A stretch of DNA of 64,000 nt from Symsagittifera roscoffensis (Eukaryota; Xenacoelomorpha; Acoela; Convolutidae). Both the position numbers and the translations under genes were made by a program. Below, piece after piece: positions 1 to 12,487 of the stretch. The stretch is taken from contig NC_087070.1 of NCBI RefSeq assembly GCF_963678635.1, positions 39,728,397 through 39,792,396 on the forward strand, written 5' to 3'. Below the pieces are notes generated by a model. It searched no databases. It worked only from the letters and a program-made list of their open reading frames with translations, and was not told the origin of the DNA. Each line of letters opens with the position of its first letter. Within the stretch, counting starts at the first letter, position 1.

Positions 1-546
1 ATGTATGATTTACTTCTGTAGTAATTGAGACTTTTCCCTTAAAAACATCATCAAGAGCTCTATAAGTGAAACTCACATCCTTCTTTTCACTTTTTTCGCA
101 CCCTGATTATTAGCAAAGAAATTAAACAAAAGTACAACTAAATTAAGCTTAGATCATTAATTATTGCGTCTGAAATCTTTTCCTGATTTGAGTTTGGATA
201 ACTCCTCCTAGACACACATGCACGGTTGTATCTGACGCTGTCTTGCAGGAAGATACAAGAAACAATTCAAGCTTTGCAACGAACTTGCAATGTCCGGTTG
301 CAAGTAAGTTCTTATGGACAAAAAAAGCTGATAGAAAACAAACCGGAATTTTAAAACTAAAAAAAAATGAAACAATTTAACCAAAAAAAGTTGATATTTA
401 CCTCAGGGCACTAATGCAAGCGTTAAATTATTACCAGCGTTAACATATTATAAACAGTTTAGTGGAAAATGTCTACTTGCCAATAACAAAACAATTGCTC
501 TCACAAGTATATTGTTCACTTTTCTTTGTTCTTTTCATTTGTGTAC

Positions 547-3500
547 CTGGGCGTTGGCATGGTGTTTTTGAACTTGTACCAGATCCTCTCTTCGGGGGAG
601 AACACTTCAATCTGATTGGTGGGTTCTACCTGCTGTCTCGCATTCACAGTCACACCCCCTATGGCCATGAGTTTGTCCTTGAAACAGGCCACGCCCATGT
701 CTGCCCTGCCCATGTGCATGTCTGGCATCTGTTCCCACTCATTGCCACGTATGTCGTACCTACAAAATAAGCATTGTATTCAGTTTCAAAACTAGAAAAA
801 AAAACAAATTTATCAGACAGTTGGGGAGTGTTAATGAACTGAACAAGCCCGTTATATTCCCATGCGCGGGCTTATTCTCGAGGCAGAAAGACCGCTTGCA
901 CAACAAATCAAACCAATCAGAGTTATATTAAATTTACAGTTTATTACTTTCAGAACTTTTGAAGTAGAAAGCCAATGAAGTATGATAGCCAAATGGGCTT
1001 CCTTTTACTCAAGAGTGTTGAACTAGACAGTTAATTGTAGTACATTTGTATGAAAAAGTGGACATTTCAATTTCAGATGTACTAGCGTTTAACGCACCTC
1101 CGGTACTCCGAATTTTTAACAACTCATAAACAACCGCATATATATACAGACAGACAGACTTAATTTGACCTCGGAAAAAAATGCTGAAAAATTAATGACC
1201 TTGCGGAAAGTTTCTTAAGCATTGCAATATATGATATAGCCTAATGTGAAAAAAATTCTTTCGTTAAGCGTGCAAAATTATTATGCTTAAGAATGTGAGA
1301 TAGCTGTCACACGCATTTAAATATAGTATATATTGGAGATGAAGCGAGGTGATGAGTAGCAACATACCTGTACATCTCACTGGCTGCATTGGGTGAAGTC
1401 GAGGGATAGTCCATGCCTCCGAACAGGTAAAAGTCCTGATCTTGGGGTCTGTTGAACTCCTGGTAAAACACTTTCTTAGAAGGATATGTGGCCAGCTGCG
1501 TGATCTTGTTGTCGTCGAAGGAGAAACACTCTACGCCGTCACAGGCTAGTTTGCCCTCACGACCGCCCGATATGTACAGTCTGAAACAACCCCAGTCAAT
1601 TACGTCACAACACACTGTCCATTCAGCCATTATCCGAAAGCTAGGCTTTATCATGCTGTTGGTTTGGTTGCTATTTTTCCAAGCATTTTCCATGCTGTTA
1701 AAATTACGCTCTGATTTATGAGCAAATAACCTTTAAAAAATCAGCTGGAGCCTTAAAAAGTATCTAGGTCCGACTTAGGCTTAGTTTCTCAAAAACTAGA
1801 CAGATCCCCCCGCCCACAAGAAAAGCTTCGATCGGCCCCAGACTTGAAAGGCTCACAGGTTGTTTTTGAGCACGAGAGTAGCGGCGTATCTGTAGTAATT
1901 CATTTCCGGGTAGCCTCCTAACTTCCACGTGTCTGTCTCTGGGTTGTAGCTCATGATCGTGTTCAGACATGAACTCACCCCGTCTCTGATGCCCCCTATG
2001 AGGTAGATAAGGCCATTGTGCAACACTGTGCGACCTCCGGTGAAGGTGTCGCCAGGGATTGTTTTACCCTAAATGAAGCAAGAAATTACTGGCGCTTAGT
2101 AACTGTTGTCATGAAAAAGTTAAGTTTCTACGACCCCTCCAAACTGAAACATATAACCGAATACCGATATAGTTTGCCCTCAAAATAATGCAATATAAGT
2201 TGAATAAGGCGATATAACATAAACTGAAACTGTTTAAATATTTTTTAAAAAGACCAAAAGAAAAACAAAACATAGCCAACAGACAGTTGGAAAAGAGTCA
2301 ATGAATGCAATAAAACAGAAAAAAATACTGACTTTTTTTTTGAAAAAATCTCAACTTTCGAATTTCAAAGAAAAAAAAACAGATGTACTTAAAGCTCTTC
2401 GAATTTCCAGAACAACTTCTGATTGGCGTTTTTCGATAAAATTGACCCATTTTGAGAACACTGGATCAAAAGGTGAATTCTTTGTTTCGCTGGCAAATCT
2501 GAAAATTAAATTCCACTCTTGAAACTAAAAATAGATCACGTTTTTCGTGACCTGTACTTTTTGATGCTCCATAGTGGAGTTTGTCTTCCTTTTAACAAAG
2601 GAAATGAACTGAATTTAAAAAGAAATCGGAAGTCAAACCGCAAAAAAAGAATTTGAACTTAAACAAAATTTGAGACTTTTCCTGAAAAAAACAAACAAAA
2701 ACCATTTCGTGCTATATAAGAATCTCAACTTAGTTCATCGACTCTTAAAAAATCTCAAAATCAGACTTGATAAATTTACTAATTTGTGAACATTCAGTTA
2801 TAACAAAAACTGTTTAAATTGGAAAAAGCCAATGCTTTAAAAAGCCAAAAAAACCCTACCAGATAAAAAAATGGCGTTTAAAACTGAAAATCAACCGACA
2901 AAAACTTGCACGAAAACCACGAGCCTGAAAAAAATTGGGAGATTTTTTGAAAAGATAATTACAATCCGAAACGGGCTTTAACTAATTACTTTTCAAATGA
3001 TAGTTTTATTTGAATTTTCAAGTAATTGAACATGTCAGAAGATAGATGAGTCCTGTGAAAAAAATTATTCACTGGGAAAAAAGTCTAGTAACCGATTGCA
3101 ATACCCTTGCTTATTGCCAGGGTAACAAGACATCAACAAGTGAAAATTGCCCATGTAATTCAACATATTGTTCGCTCGCGTAGTCAAGGGACCCATTGAA
3201 TCCAAATCAGAACGCAAATAAGATGTGATATCTCATTTGAACCCCTTGTGTCATTTTTGCCACTTCATGGGGGAACAAACCACGCGTCATTGTTTCTTGA
3301 AGCTTCAAAATGTTCCATAGAAACAAAACTAAATCAGCTTACGTGATTAACCGCCCCATACAGACTTTTAAACCTCTGATTTTATATTACTAACTGAGTG
3401 AAAATAGAAAGAATGAAAAATACCTTTCAGGTCAGGCCAGGTTCGCTAAAATGCACTACGAGTCTTGAAACCAAAGTATTCATTCAAAACTTATTGCTCT

Positions 3501-4976
3501 TTAGACACTGCGAAGTAGCAGGAACCTATCCACTACATAAAACCCCCTGAGCCGCTTGTTAATGCAAAGCACACGTCGTCCCCCATCAAATTTAGAGACC
3601 CCACCCCATTTCGCCCCTGCAAAAAATTCATCCTACCTGAGTCCAAGTTTGGGACTGCGTGTCAAATATCTCTACTGAGTTGTCGCCCGCCTGTTTGATG
3701 TTTGATCCCCCGAAGATGAAGATCTTCCCATCTACCACGTGCGTGGACATGCCTGCCTTCGGCGCCTTGAAGGGGGGCAGTTGGTACCAATCTGAGAGGG
3801 GGTCCTCGGACATGAACAAAGTGTTCAGGGGCTGTCCAGTGATGTCTGTTCCACCTGTCAATCAAAATCCGTTTCAAATCTAACTCAATTTTTTTTTCGA
3901 ATTTCGATGTATTCTAGGCTTCTATGAGTTAATTTGCATCGCGGGCTGGATTTCAATTCGAGGACTTGCTTTTGTTCCGCGAAAAAGGTGTTTGGACCGG
4001 ATTTCTGTATCGGTAAGGGATTGGGTATTAATGATAATAAGATAAGCTTCAAGTTGATGGGCTAATTTTACGTTCTTTGCTGATTTAACTAACTTGTTTA
4101 CTTCATATGCCGATATCATAACAGAAATAAACAGTTAGTGAAATCAAATCAAAATGCAAGGTAAAACAAAGTTTCAAGCATCGTAGTTCATAGGCCCGGA
4201 AATATAAAAAAAACAACCATACCAGCAAGGTCGTTAAAAGTAACGGTGATTTCCTAGCAAACGATTTAGAGGTTATCGTGCAAAAGAGAGTTTACTGAAG
4301 GATTCGAACTGGCATGTTCAAATACCTTGACTAATACAAATCGCGGGAAAAAGAGCCTACACAAAGGAGAAGCTGCACTTCGCAAACTATATCAAAAAAG
4401 ACAAAATTAGCTCTAGAAAAGTAATAATGCAGCAATTGCAGAATAAAGCCTAAAAAGAATAAAGCGACCAGTTGTGGGGGTTAATCTGGGTACAAGAATG
4501 GTACTTGAGGCCCCCTAGAAAAAGCGAGAATGAAAGATTGATCCCGCAACGTAAAAACAAATGAGGAAGCTGTTTCCGAATATTTTAAAGCACATAAGTT
4601 TTAAATTTCAGGGGCGGCTGTAGGGGCGTTGCAACCCCCTCTTACATAAGCATCAAAGTTATAGTCAAAGCATCTAAGTTACTCATATTATGTTCCCCGA
4701 CCTTCTTCTATCGTCTCAGTTTGATTTGTGATTTTCAAGGACAAATGAAACTAACTAACTCTTTTTGGAACACGGACTCACCTAACATGTAGACTTTGTC
4801 GTTGCACTCCAGCAAGGACCCGTACACCCTTGGGGGAAGACAGCCCAACTCTTCGTCCTTCTTGGCCAGATGTTCCATCGTAGCCTGCAACTGCTGGGGG
4901 GTGATTGTGTCCGGAGGAGGTCCACTGGACTCCGAAGTGGGGTCCCAGTCTGGAATGGGTTCCACTCCTGGCACCA
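547..4976 (-). CDS. Kelch-repeat protein, partial (5 exons visible)
   Basis: The exons, in coding order, are 4976-4782, 3854-3637, 2068-1857, 1580-1368 and 759-547. Each has a GT-AG junction, and frame is kept across all four joints. The translation is a run of Kelch blades: the double-Gly motifs YMLGG, IFIFGGS, IYLIGG, LYISGG, FYLFGG and MAIGG each precede a Tyr/Trp position such as TDTWK, NEWEQ and RIWYK. Such domains form beta-propellers that bind partner proteins, often as Cullin-3 adaptors. No BTB or BACK domain is visible, because upstream exons were not found and the gene continues through the donor at 547 past the window start. Exon 1 starts with a Pro-rich linker, then LPPRVYGSLLECNDKVYML. 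The partner and exact orthologue are not recognisable. Confidence 0.85.
1082..1332 (-). mobile_element. Short non-autonomous Helitron
   Basis: Read on the minus strand, the element starts at 1332 with TATATACTATA and ends with CTAG at 1082-1085, followed by host T. Both ends match the longer element at 23049-24229. The 3' end has the same hairpin-like sequence (an interrupted palindrome around CGGAGGTGCG) a few bases before CTAG. The 5' TC has mutated to TA. It lies in the Kelch gene intron between the last two visible exons. It lacks the ~170-bp tandem array of its relative. Confidence 0.6.
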
Positions 4977-5094
4977 CTGCAGCACAAAAAACACATTGCT
5001 AGCATAGAGGCAGTGTCTAGTACCACATGGAATGGCCTCTCAGTCAAACGGTTGGTAGCTCCACGCCCACCAAGATGCGCGCTCGCTAGTTCAG

Positions 5095-5307
5095 AAAAGG
5101 AGACATCTCCAACCGTGGGGGAGGGGAGATGTCATCCATTTCGCCGCAGCCGGTCCCACCTTGAGGAGGCGGATGACAGTGGGACCCCTCCAATCGTGAC
5201 CGAAGCGGGATTCGAACGCACGACCCTCGTAGTGAGAGACATGTGCCTCCCCCACGGTTGGTTCTGCACTGAGCAGGCCGGGGTTAATACAAAAAGGAGA
5301 CATCTCC
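5095..5307 (-). mobile_element. tRNA-like SINE with 16-bp target-site duplication
   Basis: A GC-rich 181-bp insert (5111-5291) is flanked by identical 16-bp direct repeats AAAAGGAGACATCTCC at 5095-5110 and 5292-5307. On the minus strand it contains GTGCGTTCGAATCCCGC, close to the Pol III B box and tRNA T-arm, preceded by GTGGGGGAGGCAC as a possible A box. Retroposition with a target duplication explains the flanks. There is no clear A-tail. An inner inverted repeat (CCAACCGTGGGGGAGG at 5111 and its complement near 5249-5264) is unusual for a SINE. It lies about 120 bp upstream of the first visible Kelch exon. Confidence 0.5.
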
Positions 5308-5309
5308 CG

Positions 5310-8300
5310 TTCCAGTTAACCGAAAATTGAATTTATATTTATCAATTGGCACATCAGCTTTTGTCCGTGCAAAGACATGTACAGCTCGTTTTTTTGTCAT
5401 TTCCCTCGCGAACTTATACTCTTTGACTTTACCAAAAGCAACGCGGCCTTGTATAGACTGCGTTGTTTTTAGATAACAATCTCTCGATGACATAATGATA
5501 AAGACTAAGAGCCAAATGGTCGTAATTACACTCTCAAAAAATCAACACAGAGGCGAAGCAGAGCTTGGCACTACTTGCGATACAATATAACAGAGAATGG
5601 CGAAGTTAGCCAAAAACCACCAGTAAAAAAAATGAATAACGCAATAAACCACCCAAAATTTTAAGAAATTTCAAAGACTCAATTCGAAAAAACTGTCGCG
5701 AAGCACGATTGCAATCATTAATTAAGCAATGAGACAAATTTCATCGACCGGTAACTATGCAGACAAAGCCCGTTAATGACACGTCCGTTAAGCCGAGAAA
5801 AAATGGCCAATATTTTCAATGCAATGACTTTTTAAAATAATTTTTAAAATTCGAAGTTTTAGGTCGTCAAAAAATTAAGACTAAGAAAACAATTTTTTAA
5901 AGTGTCGGATAAGTTGCACTTAAATTTTAAAAAGTCTAGTACCCGGTTGCAATAGCCTTGCTAATCGCAAAAGTATAAAGACCCGATCTTCTATAAGCTT
6001 AAGCACCAGAGGCTATTTTCAACCAGAGGTGATATTTATTCATTGAATAACTTGGCTATCATGACTTAAGAAAACACTTTTATTTGACGAAAGCAATGCT
6101 CTCGGGTCGGTAGCCATGCGAAATAGATAGTCGGAAGATGGTGATTCAAGCATACCATTCTCCGCGCTGGTTGCTTGCAGATGGAGCACCAAAACCTTGC
6201 CTAGAAAATAGCTGAAAATGTTGTATGAGATTCTTATCTACGGGCACAGCATTGGTTAGCCGTAAAGGGATGAACAGTTCATAAGTTAGTCACAATTGAC
6301 TCACTGGACTCTTTGTTGCTGGGTAGTCTATTGTGAAGAGCAGTGGTCACTGCTTTCCAACTGCCGAAGCCAGTGATGAATGGACCACTCTTGTCTTTTT
6401 TATCCTTCTTAGAGGCCATACTTTTCTGCACTGAACTCGATCTTCTTCTTTTTATTTCACCTTCTAGAAGTATAGTCTATTATCTTCTTTTTACACTGCT
6501 TTCTCAATCAACAAAGTCAAGTTCGGTGTGGTCAACCAACCTCAGATAAGACTCAACACAAGCAAAATCAACAACAAACACGACCTGAAACTTCCATCCA
6601 ATTTAAGTTATCACCCAGTCAAATATCTAAGAAAAAACCATATAATCAGATATCATAAAAAAACGTCTCGATAAGGGCGAATTAAGATGATTCATTTCGT
6701 AAAGGGAACCATTTCTAAGGGCGTGTAAGGAGCCATTTAAGACTCGACGGGGATCAAGTTAATGTCTCGTAGCAGCGATCATATTAAATGCCCATTCATC
6801 GTGATTTGCATTTTAAAGCAAAAAAGAGACGAAAATAGTTAGGTCGAACAAAAATTTGGCGGAAGTTTTCGGTTTCTCCAAATGGATGCTGCATTGAGAT
6901 CGCAACTTTGATAAATAGTTTTGATAGTTGGAATCGATTCTCAAACATTTACCTGATCAAAAAATCAATTCCTACGTTGAGTGATTCTTCAAATTGGTTC
7001 TTCAAGCTAGATCGCATGTGTGATTGAATCGTTGAAATTTTGCTCATTATTTTGATAGCTTGAAACGGATAGCAAAAAGTTAGTTTGTAAGGAACATAAT
7101 TTGGTTTGTCAAATAAGAACTTCTAAGGAAACTGTTCACAGAACGAAACAATGAAAAAGTTTGATTTGTTATGCCAAAACAGTCCGCAAACAGTTGTTTA
7201 AATTTTTTGATCTAGTTTTTCAACAGTTATGAGCGGATGGAACATCGCGATTTATTTTCATAGCTCGAAAAGGACCCCCAAAACTTGTCAAGTAGACTAT
7301 TGAAGTCACGGAGTATCAAACTCATAGACATCAGAGAGCTGGATAAGTGTCAATGGTCCGCAAGAAAACTAGTTTTTTTTTTTTAAATATTTTTCAACTT
7401 CCGAAGAAAATGAAACATTACGTTGAGAATCTCTGAGTTACAAGATTTTTTTAGGATTGAGGGTTATTCGTTAACCCACCCAATTAGAGATAACGCATTT
7501 TGTTTAATCCACGGGAAAATTTTCATTCCGGTTCTAGGAAATTAATACGAATTGAACTTTAAACGAAATCAAAAGTCAAACCGCCGAAGATCAAATATAA
7601 AGACGAAAACCCTCACGACCTAAATAAAAGTTTACTTTTAGTTTATTGGTAATTATAACCATTAATAATTTTATTTTCAAACCAAAACTTATAAGCAGAC
7701 ATTCTATAAAAATATACGTTTACAATAAAGTTCGGCTTGGGAGACCATCAAAAAGGCATCAGCCTGTCGAGTGGCATCTCCATGATCAAAATCTATCCGT
7801 CTACTCTATAAACTAAGATCATATAGACAAAAGGACCACAAAAATATCTTCCAATATCACAAAAAAAACTAAGAAAAAAATATGCTTGTTTTGCAACACA
7901 CTTGCTATACCAAGTGTAACAAAAAAATCAAATTGGATTTGCTAACTACGAGTTGTTCAACTTGCATATAACAGAAAGACTGCAATTACAATGGTAATTG
8001 TTTGAATCAGAAAAAAATTCCATGCTTTGCAAATAAGGCCAAACCCAAAAAAAATGAGTTGACAAACAGAAATCCGACATTTAATTTTCCCCAAAAAAAT
8101 CGATTTTATTCATACTTTGAATAAAACAAGTTTCGTCCAAGGTTCGAATTCCAGACTTTTTTATAGTTCATATGTGTCCGCATTTTCACAAGACTTAGTG
8201 AGATAAATTACGAAATGTTTAGGTACAATACTAACTGTTACAGAGTTATAAGAAAAATTTAATTAACGGATCACAAGTCACTACCTCTCGCAAAAAAAAA

Positions 8301-9076
8301 CGTCGAAAAAGCAAAAAGAAAAAATGCACACATTAGAAAAATGGTGTTAGATTAAAGGAAAAAACGTCCAGCAATAATCGCAGTTGTGAAAAAGGTATCC
8401 AAAAATTTATTGAACGGCAACTATACCGACTAAATGTGAGCCGAAAAGAAAAATGTTGCCAAGAAAACTTTCCGGTGAGCTATCAAATTCTGAAATGGTA
8501 TGTTTCCGGAGGAGGCTTAAAAAATAAATCGCAAACTCAATAAAACATGACACGAAACTATTTCGACCAAGCAAAACTAAGTAAAACAAGGATTGCCGGT
8601 TACCGTGCAAGTAGCACAGAATGTTCCGACCACAGTCTTTAGAAAACTACCGTTTAGAAAGTTCTTTTTCCAAAGTGTATTTTTTCTGCCTGGTGTGATA
8701 AAAAGATCTGATGTGAAAATATAGTTTAGGCATATTAGACAGTCATAGTTATATAGGCAAAGTGGACAAAAATTTTCGTAGCAAAAAGGTTACAACAACT
8801 AAAAAAAAACATTTAAAAAAATTTGTTAATCAAAATTTTTGCAGGAAACTTTTGAGCTTTTTGGTTCCCAAATGAAGCTAAAAAAACTCCAAAAACTTTA
8901 TTACTTGCCTAAAATTACGTTTTAAGGTCTGAAACTAGGCACTATTCAGCAGTTGTAAGCATGCTCGCTTGTTTTATTCGCTCGAATTAAGACGAAAAAT
9001 TAATGATGCCAAACCGGTTGTTTTCGACTATGGGAAAATTTTTTGGCAATTTTGTAATGTGGTTCAAATCACGAGT
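5310..9076. other. Non-coding AT-rich spacer with old dispersed repeats
   Basis: No credible gene was found in this 3.8 kb. There are degraded repeat traces. A GTCTAGTACCCGGTTGCAA motif near 5933 recurs at about 3085 and 22077. A segment with AACACAGAGGCGAAGC near 5541 recurs at about 20806. A segment near 7550 with AGTCAAACCGC recurs near 2625. Upstream exons of the Kelch gene could lie here but could not be recognised. Confidence 0.5.
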
Positions 9077-9600
9077 AAAAGGGTTTTAATTTGACATATC
9101 ACTCAACCTAGTCCGATGATTATTTGTGGTACCTGGTTTTGCGTGGAAAACAAAAAAAAGGAAAAATTAAAACACACCCGAACACAACGTTCCTCCTCAT
9201 TTTTCAAATGGTCGGAACAATAAGAAAGGAAAGAGAAAACGTTCTTTGCCTCTTTTTTCTTCTTCAAAAAGTGGCCAGCAGCTCGGCAAATTTTGTCAAA
9301 GAAGAGGTCTTTAGGTCTTTGTTGTCTTCTAAAAGTGCTCGGAAAAACTATTTGTGGAACCGAAAAACTTTTTTGAAAACTCGCCCGACCCCCTCGACAA
9401 AATCCTAGATCCACCCCTGTATATATCCTCCGTCACTCAGAGGTTCGACCCCTTGCAAAGGGTTTTAATTTGATATATCACTCAACCCAGTCCGATCATT
9501 ATTTGTGGTACCTGATTTTGCGGGGACAACAAAAAGCAAAAAAAACTAAAATACCCGAAAACAAAGTTCCTCCCCACTTTCAATGGTCGGGAACAATGAA
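9077..9600. repeat. Direct duplication (~150 bp) around an hAT-like MITE end
   Basis: The segments 9077-9236 and 9457-9600 are direct copies. Both begin AAAGGGTTTTAATTTGA and share TCCGAT(G/C)ATTATTTGTGGTACC and TTCCTCC. Between them, 9250-9419 ends in CTAGATCCACCCCTG, the right-end sequence of the hAT-like MITE found at 16202-16600. The copies differ at roughly one base in eight by eye, so the duplication is old. Confidence 0.6.
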
Positions 9601-9672
9601 AACTCTTGCATCTACAATGAAAATTACTTACAGCACAAAATAACGAAAAGCACGTGAATGGGCAACTAACTA

Positions 9673-9760
9673 TTCTTTTTAAATTCAGGAACTAGGCTGT
9701 CCCAAGCATTGTCGTTACAGTATGGTCCTTTGCCATACCAGGCGTATATGTTCCCTCCAG
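9673..9760 (-). CDS. Possible isolated exon, unassigned
   Basis: On the minus strand a short GC-richer stretch reads GGNIYAWYGKGPYCNDNAWD and ends with Phe-Lys-Lys near a possible donor. The Gly-Gly-x-Ile-Tyr start resembles a Kelch blade edge, and the strand matches the Kelch gene downstream. No firm acceptor or partner exon was identified. It could be a 5' exon of the Kelch gene, an exon of another gene, or chance. Confidence 0.25.
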
Positions 9761-10122
9761 ACCAAAAGTGCCGGAGACAAAGAAATTTGAATTAATTATG
9801 AGCTGAACCTAAATTTACCAATTTTATTTTTGATCAAACTTCGAACAAAGCTATTTATCGTAAGGGTAATTATATTTTCTACTTTCTATACATAAATGCG
9901 TTTACTACATAAAATTGGTGGAACTCAAATGAGCTTCGGCGACTTATCGTGTCAACTTCTTCCATCCCTCTCCCGCAAAAAGACCAAGATAAGGTCATCC
10001 AACTCGCTATTTACTTTGAAGTACAGTTTCTTAGCGCGAGCGGGTTATTTTTTAAATTATGAGTCAGACCCTTCAGCTTTTCATCTAATTATTAAATAAG
10101 TTTCAACATTTTTTTGAAGTTA

Positions 10123-10636
10123 CAGTAGTGGACAAAATTAAGCGGAAGTTTAGGATTTTACTCTCTAAATTGCCTATTTTAAATATCCATTTTAGACAAG
10201 AATTCCTTCGAAATTCAATAAAAATTTTAGATTGACCTAGAGCAAATGATCAGAGTAACCAGCTGTGAATGTATCAATATTTGGTTTCATTGACTTGCCA
10301 ATAAAATCCGGGTCTGAACATGCCAGTTTTCCTCATCAGCACTAAGTTTTGCATCGAAGTGAAATCTTTCTTGAATAGGCAGAGTAAAAAAATGGTTCAT
10401 GCGAATCAAAAAAACTTAGTGCAGATGAGGAAAACTGGCATTTTCAGACCCGGATTACATTGGTGAGTCAAGGAAACCAATTATTGATAGTTTCAGAGAC
10501 GGTAGCTCTAATAATTTGCTCGTGTTCTAGGTAAAATGTTACAAAAATCGAAGTAAGAGTTGTCAAAAATGGACATTGAAAACAGGCATTTTAGAGAGTA
10601 AAAGCCTGAATTTGCGCTTAATTTTGTTCACTAAAG
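10123..10636. mobile_element. Tc1/mariner-type palindromic MITE
   Basis: The ends CAGTAGTGGACAAAATTAAG and CTTAATTTTGTTCACTAAAG are inverted repeats. The match continues inward through TTTTACTCTCTAAA for about 50 bp. TA dinucleotides flank both sides (10121-10122 and 10637-10638), the expected target duplication. A second inverted pair further in (CTGAACATGCCAGTTTTCCTCATC near 10315 and its complement near 10425-10450) makes most of the 514 bp foldable. There is no transposase ORF. It sits just downstream of the GET3 stop codon. Confidence 0.8.
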
Positions 10637-10732
10637 TATTATGTCATGATACTCACTGACGCATATTTGTGACTGATGTTATCGGTAACAGCATCGAAAA
10701 AAATGAAATCTATATAGCAACTGTAAAGCGAG

Positions 10733-12487
10733 TTAGCAACTTCTATTCGCAGCAGAATAAGGTTCAATCAAATTTTTCGAAAAAGATGTCACATTTTCCA
10801 CTCCTCGCACTTCATGATCAAGAAGAGGAAGTTTGATCACGTGGAAATCTCCCTCGTATAGATCTGCAATTTGATCTAAGTACTTTTTCTGCTGCTTCAC
10901 TCTGGCTAGACACATTTTACACGGCTTGTCATCACCCTGCTCTCCATTGTCAGAACCTAGCATGAGCAACTGGTTCACAATTATATTATGCGTATCAATT
11001 CCTTGTTTCGTAAGCTCTTGAATCAGCCGCTCGTTTTCGTAAACGGATAGAAACTCAGCGATACACACACATACGAATGTGGTTTGATCGGGGTTTCTGA
11101 ACTGCTGGTTTACTGTTCTCATCAAGGGTAACATGCTTTCAATTCTACCTGTCATTTCTTCAGGCGAGAAATCCTCGCCCAACATACTTCCAAAAGAGCT
11201 AATTAATGGAGCAAATTGGTTTTTCAGCGCCAAAAACTTGCCAAGAGTTTTCTCAATAACCGCCGGAAAAGAAAGCAATCGTAACGTGTGTCCAGTAGGC
11301 GCAGTGTCGAACACAACAACGTCGAAGTTCATGCCTGGACGAAATGGTACAAATTGTGGTACACTTGCAATAGTTATCAGTGTTTGAAATTTTCTTTTTT
11401 CTTTGAAACTTTGTTCTTTTTTCAATTCAACGTGAGCTTTCAAATACTTTTCTGTTCCCAATCGATTTCCTCTTACCTCACAAGATTAATCTGGTTGTCA
11501 AGTGTAACATTATTTGCGTCAACTTTTTTGAACTGCCTAGTACCACGCATTGTATCATAGCGCCCCTGCCTTGCACTAGTTTCATGACCTCCGCATAACT
11601 CATGGCCTCATCAATTCCTGGAAATGAAGAGAACAGTTCTTGGATCATCTTGCGACCACTTCGCATCACATCTTTCTCGTCAAAATAGTCGTCCGGGAGG
11701 TCAGTTAGCCCCAAATTGGGGTCAATTTCCATGGCGTATAAATTGGTGAAGCCATTTACCAAGGAGGGGGACTTGTTGAACTTCTGGTCAAAAGTGTCAG
11801 ATATGTTATGAGCGGGATCAGTGGAAATAATCAGCACATTTTCTCGCACTGGGGGACAAGTGAGGGTTTCGACACGCCCAATTGAAATACTCGCAAACTG
11901 TAAAACCTCTGGTGTTTTTAAAATGAAACCTTCTCTTTATTTAGATGCACGTTCTACCGTAAAGTTTCGAATGAAATTAAAACATTTTTTTGAATAATAA
12001 AAATCTAGAAGACAACTAGGCTATATTTCAATTACTCGAACTACCCGATTTCTGAAAAAAGCTATCTCAAAATTAATTTTAACAGACATTTCCATGTAAG
12101 AGAAATTGTTCGGATTTTTACATCTCATAATGATTTTTGCATTATGGGGGTGCTAAAATATGCCAATTTAGCACAAGAAATATTTAGCAAGAATTTGAAA
12201 TGAGCAGAAAGTTAAATGACAGCCTTGAAACTTTGTGATCAAGCTGGCCAAACAAAAATGATTCTAATCAGCTGTTCTCTAGATGAATTTCAGATATTCT
12301 GTTAAACTGTTCACATATTGAAACAAGCGATGTCGAAACCCAGAGAGAGTTGGACAGCTAATGAACAGCTGCAGGTAGTCTTGCCCACTCCGCCTTTGCC
12401 TCCCACGAAGATCCACTTGAGACTTTTACTCTCTGTCACATTCTTCAGAGACGGCTCCAAGTCCTCAAAATCATCCTCAACATCCAT
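10733..12487 (-). CDS. ASNA1: GET3/ASNA1 ATPase, tail-anchored protein targeting factor
   Basis: The protein captures tail-anchored membrane proteins in the cytosol and delivers them to the ER receptor, driven by ATP. The exons are 12487-12340, 11848-11570 and 11334-10733 (342 codons plus stop, the usual length). Visible motifs are the P-loop [10 protein letters not shown] in exon 1, switch I DPAHN and SYAEVMKLV in exon 2, and [21 protein letters not shown] and the zinc-binding CKMC in exon 3. The start ATG begins an acidic leader of the usual type. The first intron joins CTGG to TGCGAG in frame. The second joint requires a GC donor (CAAG|GCAGGG), since nearby GT donors break the frame. Intron 1 (11849-12339) contains nothing recognisable. 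Confidence 0.93.

Noticed and set aside
240..305. Possible small plus-strand exon (TTGCAG ... GCAAGTAAG)
   Set aside because: Opposite strand to the Kelch gene, only ~20 codons, no similarity.
4300..4340. tRNA T-arm-like GGATTCGAACTGGC (minus: GCCAGTTCGAATCC)
   Set aside because: No cloverleaf, A box or target duplication could be seen.
4606..4650. CAGGGGCGGCTGTAGGGG resembling a hAT-type terminal repeat
   Set aside because: No matching opposite end or target duplication found nearby.
4905..5330. 141-codon plus-strand frame over the Kelch exon and SINE
   Set aside because: It crosses a minus-strand exon with good splice sites and a transposon-like insert; no domain.
8138..8165. B-box-like GGTTCGAATTCC followed by a T run on the plus strand
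   Set aside because: No A box or tRNA fold upstream; likely chance in AT-rich sequence.
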